A stretch of 64,000 bases of DNA. Source: Thauera sp. JM12B12. Its GTDB lineage: Bacteria; Pseudomonadota; Gammaproteobacteria; Burkholderiales; Rhodocyclaceae. The stretch covers positions 372,001 to 436,000 of the forward strand of contig NZ_CP154859.1 of NCBI RefSeq assembly GCF_039614725.1, in the 5' to 3' direction. Below are positions 61,147 to 64,000 of this stretch, piece after piece (within the stretch, counting starts at the first letter, position 1; each line of letters begins with the position of its first letter). The translations under genes were made by a program, and so were the position numbers. A model generated the notes under the pieces. It ran no database searches, had not been told where the DNA came from, and saw only the letters and a program-made list of their open reading frames with translations.

Positions 61147-61986
61147 ATGCTCGAAGTGGATGGCCTGGTCAAAGCCTTCGGTGGCTTTCGCGCCGTCGAC
61201 GGCTGCACCCTGAAGGTCGACAAGGGTGAGATCCTCGGCCTCATCGGCCCCAACGGCGCGGGCAAGACCACGCTGTTCAACCTCATTGCCGGTGCCCTGC
61301 AGCCGACGGCGGGGGCGATCCGCTTCCTCGGCGAGGACATCACCGCACTGCCGACCGACGCCCGTTTCCACAAGGGCCTGGTGCGCACCTTCCAGATCCC
61401 GCACGAGTTCCACAACCTCACCGCGCGCGAGAACCTGATGATGGTGCCGCCCGGCCAGCCGGGCGAGAACCTGTTCGCCAACTGGTTCGCCGCCGGCAAG
61501 GTGCGTGCGGCCGAAGAGGCGGTGCGGCAGAAGGCCGACGCTACGCTCGCCTTCCTCGAGCTCTCCCATGTCGCCGACGAGCGCGCGGGCAACCTTTCCG
61601 GCGGGCAGAAGAAGCTGCTCGAGCTCGGCCGCACGATGATGACCGAAGCCAAGCTGGTGCTGCTCGACGAGCCCGCAGCCGGCGTCAACCGCACCCTGCT
61701 GCGCAAGCTCGAGGAGAAGATCCTGATCCTCAACCGCGAGCGCGGCTACACCTTCATCCTGATCGAACACGACATGGAGATGATCGAGAAGCTGTGCCAC
61801 CCGGTGGTGTGCATGGCCGAGGGCAAGGTGCTGATCGAGGGCGACTTCCAGACCGTGCGCTCGGATGCGCGCGTGCTCGAGGCCTACCTCGGCGAGACCC
61901 CGACCGCGATCGAGCGCGAGGCCGCCGAGCACGACCCCAGGGTCGAGGCGCTGCGCGAGCAGGAACTGCATCGGGAGGACCTGTGA
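61147..61986 (+). CDS. ABC transporter ATPase, LivG-like (second operon)
   Basis: This is an ATPase of a branched-chain-type importer, 279 residues. Walker A is GPNGAGKTT, the Q-loop region is LVRTFQIPHEFHNLTARENLMM, the signature is LSGGQKKLLELGRTM and Walker B is LVLLDEPAAGVN; the signature is intact, unlike the LivG at 28231. AAGGAATT precedes the ATG. It is the first visible gene of an operon in the order G-F-H-M, different from the first liv operon. Its substrate is unknown; related systems carry amino acids, urea or aromatic acids. Confidence 0.88.
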   Translation: MLEVDGLVKAFGGFRAVDGCTLKVDKGEILGLIGPNGAGKTTLFNLIAGALQPTAGAIRFLGEDITALPTDARFHKGLVRTFQIPHEFHNLTARENLMMVPPGQPGENLFANWFAAGKVRAAEEAVRQKADATLAFLELSHVADERAGNLSGGQKKLLELGRTMMTEAKLVLLDEPAAGVNRTLLRKLEEKILILNRERGYTFILIEHDMEMIEKLCHPVVCMAEGKVLIEGDFQTVRSDARVLEAYLGETPTAIEREAAEHDPRVEALREQELHREDL

Positions 61987-62690
61987 TGGTGCTCCTCGAC
62001 ATGAAGGACGTGCGCGGCGGCTACGGCGACGCAGACATCCTGCACGGGGTGTCGATGACGGTGGGCGCGCGCGAGATCGTGGTCATCGTCGGCCCCAACG
62101 GCGCGGGCAAATCCACCGCGATGAAGTCCGTGTTCGGCCTGCTCACCATCCGCGGCGGAAGCATCGTGTTCGACGGCGAGGAGATCACCGGCTGGGCGCC
62201 CGACCGCATCGTCCAGCGCGGCATCTGCTACGTGCCGCAGGTGGACAACGTGTTCCGCGAGATGACGGTGCACGAGAACTTCGAGATGGGCGCCTTCCTG
62301 CGCCGCGGCGACCTCTCCGCCGCCTATGACCGCGTGTATGGCCTCTTTCCCGACCTCAAGGCCAAGCGCAGGAACCTCGCCGGGGACCTCTCCGGCGGCC
62401 AGCGCCAGATGGTGGCGATGGGCCGCGCGCTGATGCTCGACCCCAAGCTGCTGCTGCTCGACGAACCCACCGCCGGCCTCTCGCCCAAGTACATGGAACA
62501 GATCTTCCAGATCACCCGCGACGTGCGCGACGCCGGTGTCTCCATCCTGCTCGTCGAGCAGCATGCCAAGCAGGCGCTCGCCTTCTGCGACCGCGGCTAT
62601 GTGCTCGCCACCGGCGCCAACCGCCACGAGGGCAGCGGACAGGCCCTGCTCGCGGATCGCGAGGTGGCCGAGATGTTCCTCGGCGGCTAA
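61986..62690 (+). CDS. ABC transporter ATPase, LivF-like (second operon)
   Basis: This is the second ATPase subunit, 234 residues. Walker A is GPNGAGKST, the signature LSGGQRQMVAMGRAL and Walker B LLLLDEPTAGLSP, then LLVEQHAKQAL. Its ATG shares one base with the stop before it (TGATG). It pairs with the LivG-like ATPase and the LivH/LivM-like permeases downstream. It differs from the LivF at 27518 in many places, so the two operons are not recent duplicates. Confidence 0.88.
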   Translation: MVLLDMKDVRGGYGDADILHGVSMTVGAREIVVIVGPNGAGKSTAMKSVFGLLTIRGGSIVFDGEEITGWAPDRIVQRGICYVPQVDNVFREMTVHENFEMGAFLRRGDLSAAYDRVYGLFPDLKAKRRNLAGDLSGGQRQMVAMGRALMLDPKLLLLDEPTAGLSPKYMEQIFQITRDVRDAGVSILLVEQHAKQALAFCDRGYVLATGANRHEGSGQALLADREVAEMFLGG

Positions 62691-62705
62691 GGGAGTCCGG
62701 CGCTC

Positions 62706-63575
62706 ATGACCTTCATGGATTTCCTCAACTTCCACCTCGTGCCCGGCATCGTGCTGGGCTCGATCTACGCGGTGGGCGCGATCGGCATCACGCTGGTGTT
62801 CGGCATCCTGCGCTTCGCCCACTTCGCCCATGGCGACATGGCGACGCTCGGCGCCTTCGTCGCGCTCGCGCTCGTCGCCGGCGGCATGGACCCGTGGACT
62901 GCGCTGCCGATCGCGATGGCGGTGGTCGCGGTGGTGTCGATCGGCGTCGACAAGGTGTTCTACGACTATCTCAAGGCGCGTCCCAAGATCGTCACCGTGA
63001 TGGCTTCGCTCGGCGTCGCCCTCATGCTGCGCTCGGTGGTGCAGGTGGTGTTCGGCGTGGATCCCCGCACCTACTCGAGCGGCATCGTGCGCCCGGACGA
63101 CTACTTCGGCATCCTGCTGCGCGACCGCGAGCTGTACACGCTCGCCGCGGTGGTGCTGATCGTGGTCGGGCTGGTGCTCTTCCTCGGCCATTCGCGCTGG
63201 GGCAAGGCGATGCGGGCGATGTCGGACAATCCTGATCTCGCGCGCCTGTCGGGCGTGGATAACCGCAAGGTCACGATGCTGACCTGGGCGATCGTCGGCG
63301 CGCTGTGCGCGGCCTCCGGCTTCATGCTCGGCATCAACACCGAGCTCGACTCGATGATGGGTTGGCAGGTGCTGCTGCCGATGTTCGCCGCCGCCATCCT
63401 CGGCGGCGTCGGCCGCGTCGAGGGCGCGGTGCTCGGCGGCCTCATCGTGGGTATCGCCGAGGAGATGTCGATCTTCATCCTGCCGGCGCAGTACAAGGCG
63501 GCCACCGCCTTCGCGCTGCTGCTGCTGATCCTGCTCGTCCGCCCGCGCGGCCTGCTCAACGGCAAGGTGCTCTGA
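62706..63575 (+). CDS. ABC transporter permease, LivH-like (second operon)
   Basis: This is a permease subunit of 289 residues with about eight helices. LVPGIVLGSIYAVGAIGITLVFGILRFAHFAHGD is the LivH-type N-terminus and GKAMRAMSDNPDLARLSGVD is the coupling loop. ILGGVGRVEGAVLGGLIVGIAEE is the conserved late block. It starts 15 bp after the ATPase gene and its stop shares one base with the next ATG. Confidence 0.88.
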   Translation: MTFMDFLNFHLVPGIVLGSIYAVGAIGITLVFGILRFAHFAHGDMATLGAFVALALVAGGMDPWTALPIAMAVVAVVSIGVDKVFYDYLKARPKIVTVMASLGVALMLRSVVQVVFGVDPRTYSSGIVRPDDYFGILLRDRELYTLAAVVLIVVGLVLFLGHSRWGKAMRAMSDNPDLARLSGVDNRKVTMLTWAIVGALCAASGFMLGINTELDSMMGWQVLLPMFAAAILGGVGRVEGAVLGGLIVGIAEEMSIFILPAQYKAATAFALLLLILLVRPRGLLNGKVL

Positions 63576-64000
63576 TGGATCTGCTCGGTCTCGCCAACTA
63601 CGCGGTCTTCATGGCCATCCTGATCGGCATCTACGCGCTGCTCGCGCTCGGGCTGAACATCCAGTGGGGCTTCACCGGCCTGTTTAACGCCGGCATCGCG
63701 GGCTTTTTCGCGGTCGGCGCCTACACCTCGGCGGTGCTCACCAGCCTGCCGGCGAGCGGACGGCTGGGCGGCTACGAGCTGCCGCTCCTGGTGGGCTGGC
63801 TGGGCTCGATGGCGGCCGCGGGTCTGATCGCCTGGCCGATCGGCAAGATCTGCCTGCGCTTCCGCTCCGACTATCTGGCCATCGCCACCATCGGCATCGC
63901 CGAGATCATCCGCCTGGTGATCCGCACCGAGGACTGGCTCACCGGCGGCGTGCGCGGTGTCACCGGCGTGCCGCGCCCCTTCGGCGACCTCGACTACATG
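63575..64000 (+). CDS. ABC transporter permease, LivM-like, 3' end outside window
   Basis: The first 142 codons of a LivM-type permease are present, beginning MDLLGLANYAVFMAILIGIYALL. The block LNIQWGFTGLFNAGIAGFFAVGAYTSAVL and FRSDYLAIATIGIAEIIRLVI are the usual LivM motifs. The ATG shares a base with the livH-like stop. The binding-protein gene is not among the visible genes and may follow downstream. Confidence 0.85.
   Translation, partial: MDLLGLANYAVFMAILIGIYALLALGLNIQWGFTGLFNAGIAGFFAVGAYTSAVLTSLPASGRLGGYELPLLVGWLGSMAAAGLIAWPIGKICLRFRSDYLAIATIGIAEIIRLVIRTEDWLTGGVRGVTGVPRPFGDLDYM

Overview
The window is about 64 kb of very GC-rich bacterial chromosome, densely packed with housekeeping and catabolic genes. 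I see no plasmid, phage or IS genes, no CRISPR array, and no rRNA or tRNA gene. Several traits point to a betaproteobacterium, most likely Rhodocyclales of the Thauera/Azoarcus type. These are a glutamate-cysteine ligase of the T. ferrooxidans family, a TorF-like porin with glnK-amtB, branched-chain-type ABC transporters, DUF485-ActP, PutA without an N-terminal DNA-binding domain, and many sigma-54 and c-di-GMP genes. The genus is an inference.

Layout. 1-3 kb: the end of a GGDEF cyclase, an AraC-type regulator that looks N-terminally short, and a TPR protein. 3-11 kb: a UvrD-like helicase with a LexA box on its promoter, then a sigma-54 activator followed by a -24/-12 promoter with three upstream repeats, driving a GntP permease and a CoA-transferase. 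11-17 kb: DUF488, cysK, an ACP/AMP-ligase/acyltransferase fusion and a lone adenine methylase. 17-21.3 kb: DUF485-ActP acetate uptake, convergent with a two-component system. 21.4-27.2 kb: a MgtC-like protein, a sulfur module (YeeE/YedE, small membrane protein, periplasmic sulfurtransferase), DUF3750 and a DMT exporter. 27.2-32.6 kb: a long nested palindrome and a livK-H-M-G-F operon. 32.8-37.2 kb: putA with a divergent Lrp-type regulator. 37.3-40.8 kb: gshA-gshB and apbE, with three copies of a short palindrome, two of them inside gshB. 40.8-47 kb: a ZapG-like protein, a lipoprotein, an EamA transporter, an HCCA isomerase, a coiled-coil protein and ABC-F (YheS). 47-51.7 kb: HD-GYP, thrH, purU and a second-type aspartokinase. 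51.7-54.6 kb: an acyl-CoA dehydrogenase with a PsrA-like promoter/operator, a thioesterase and a cupin. 54.6-57.3 kb: porin-glnK-amtB under a sigma-54/NtrC-type promoter. 57.3-61 kb: ubiK, comM, an MFS efflux pump and a rhodanese. 61-64 kb: a second branched-chain-type ABC operon, cut by the window end.

The genes together suggest a versatile heterotroph that scavenges short organic acids (ActP, GntP plus CoA-transferase), amino acids (Liv, PutA), fatty acids and ammonium under tight transcriptional control. The most informative signals are regulatory and structural: sigma-54 promoters with matching enhancers, a LexA box on a -10 element, PsrA-like operators around a consensus promoter, 11-bp phased TAAG repeats before actP, and palindromic repeats, one family of which sits in frame inside gshB.
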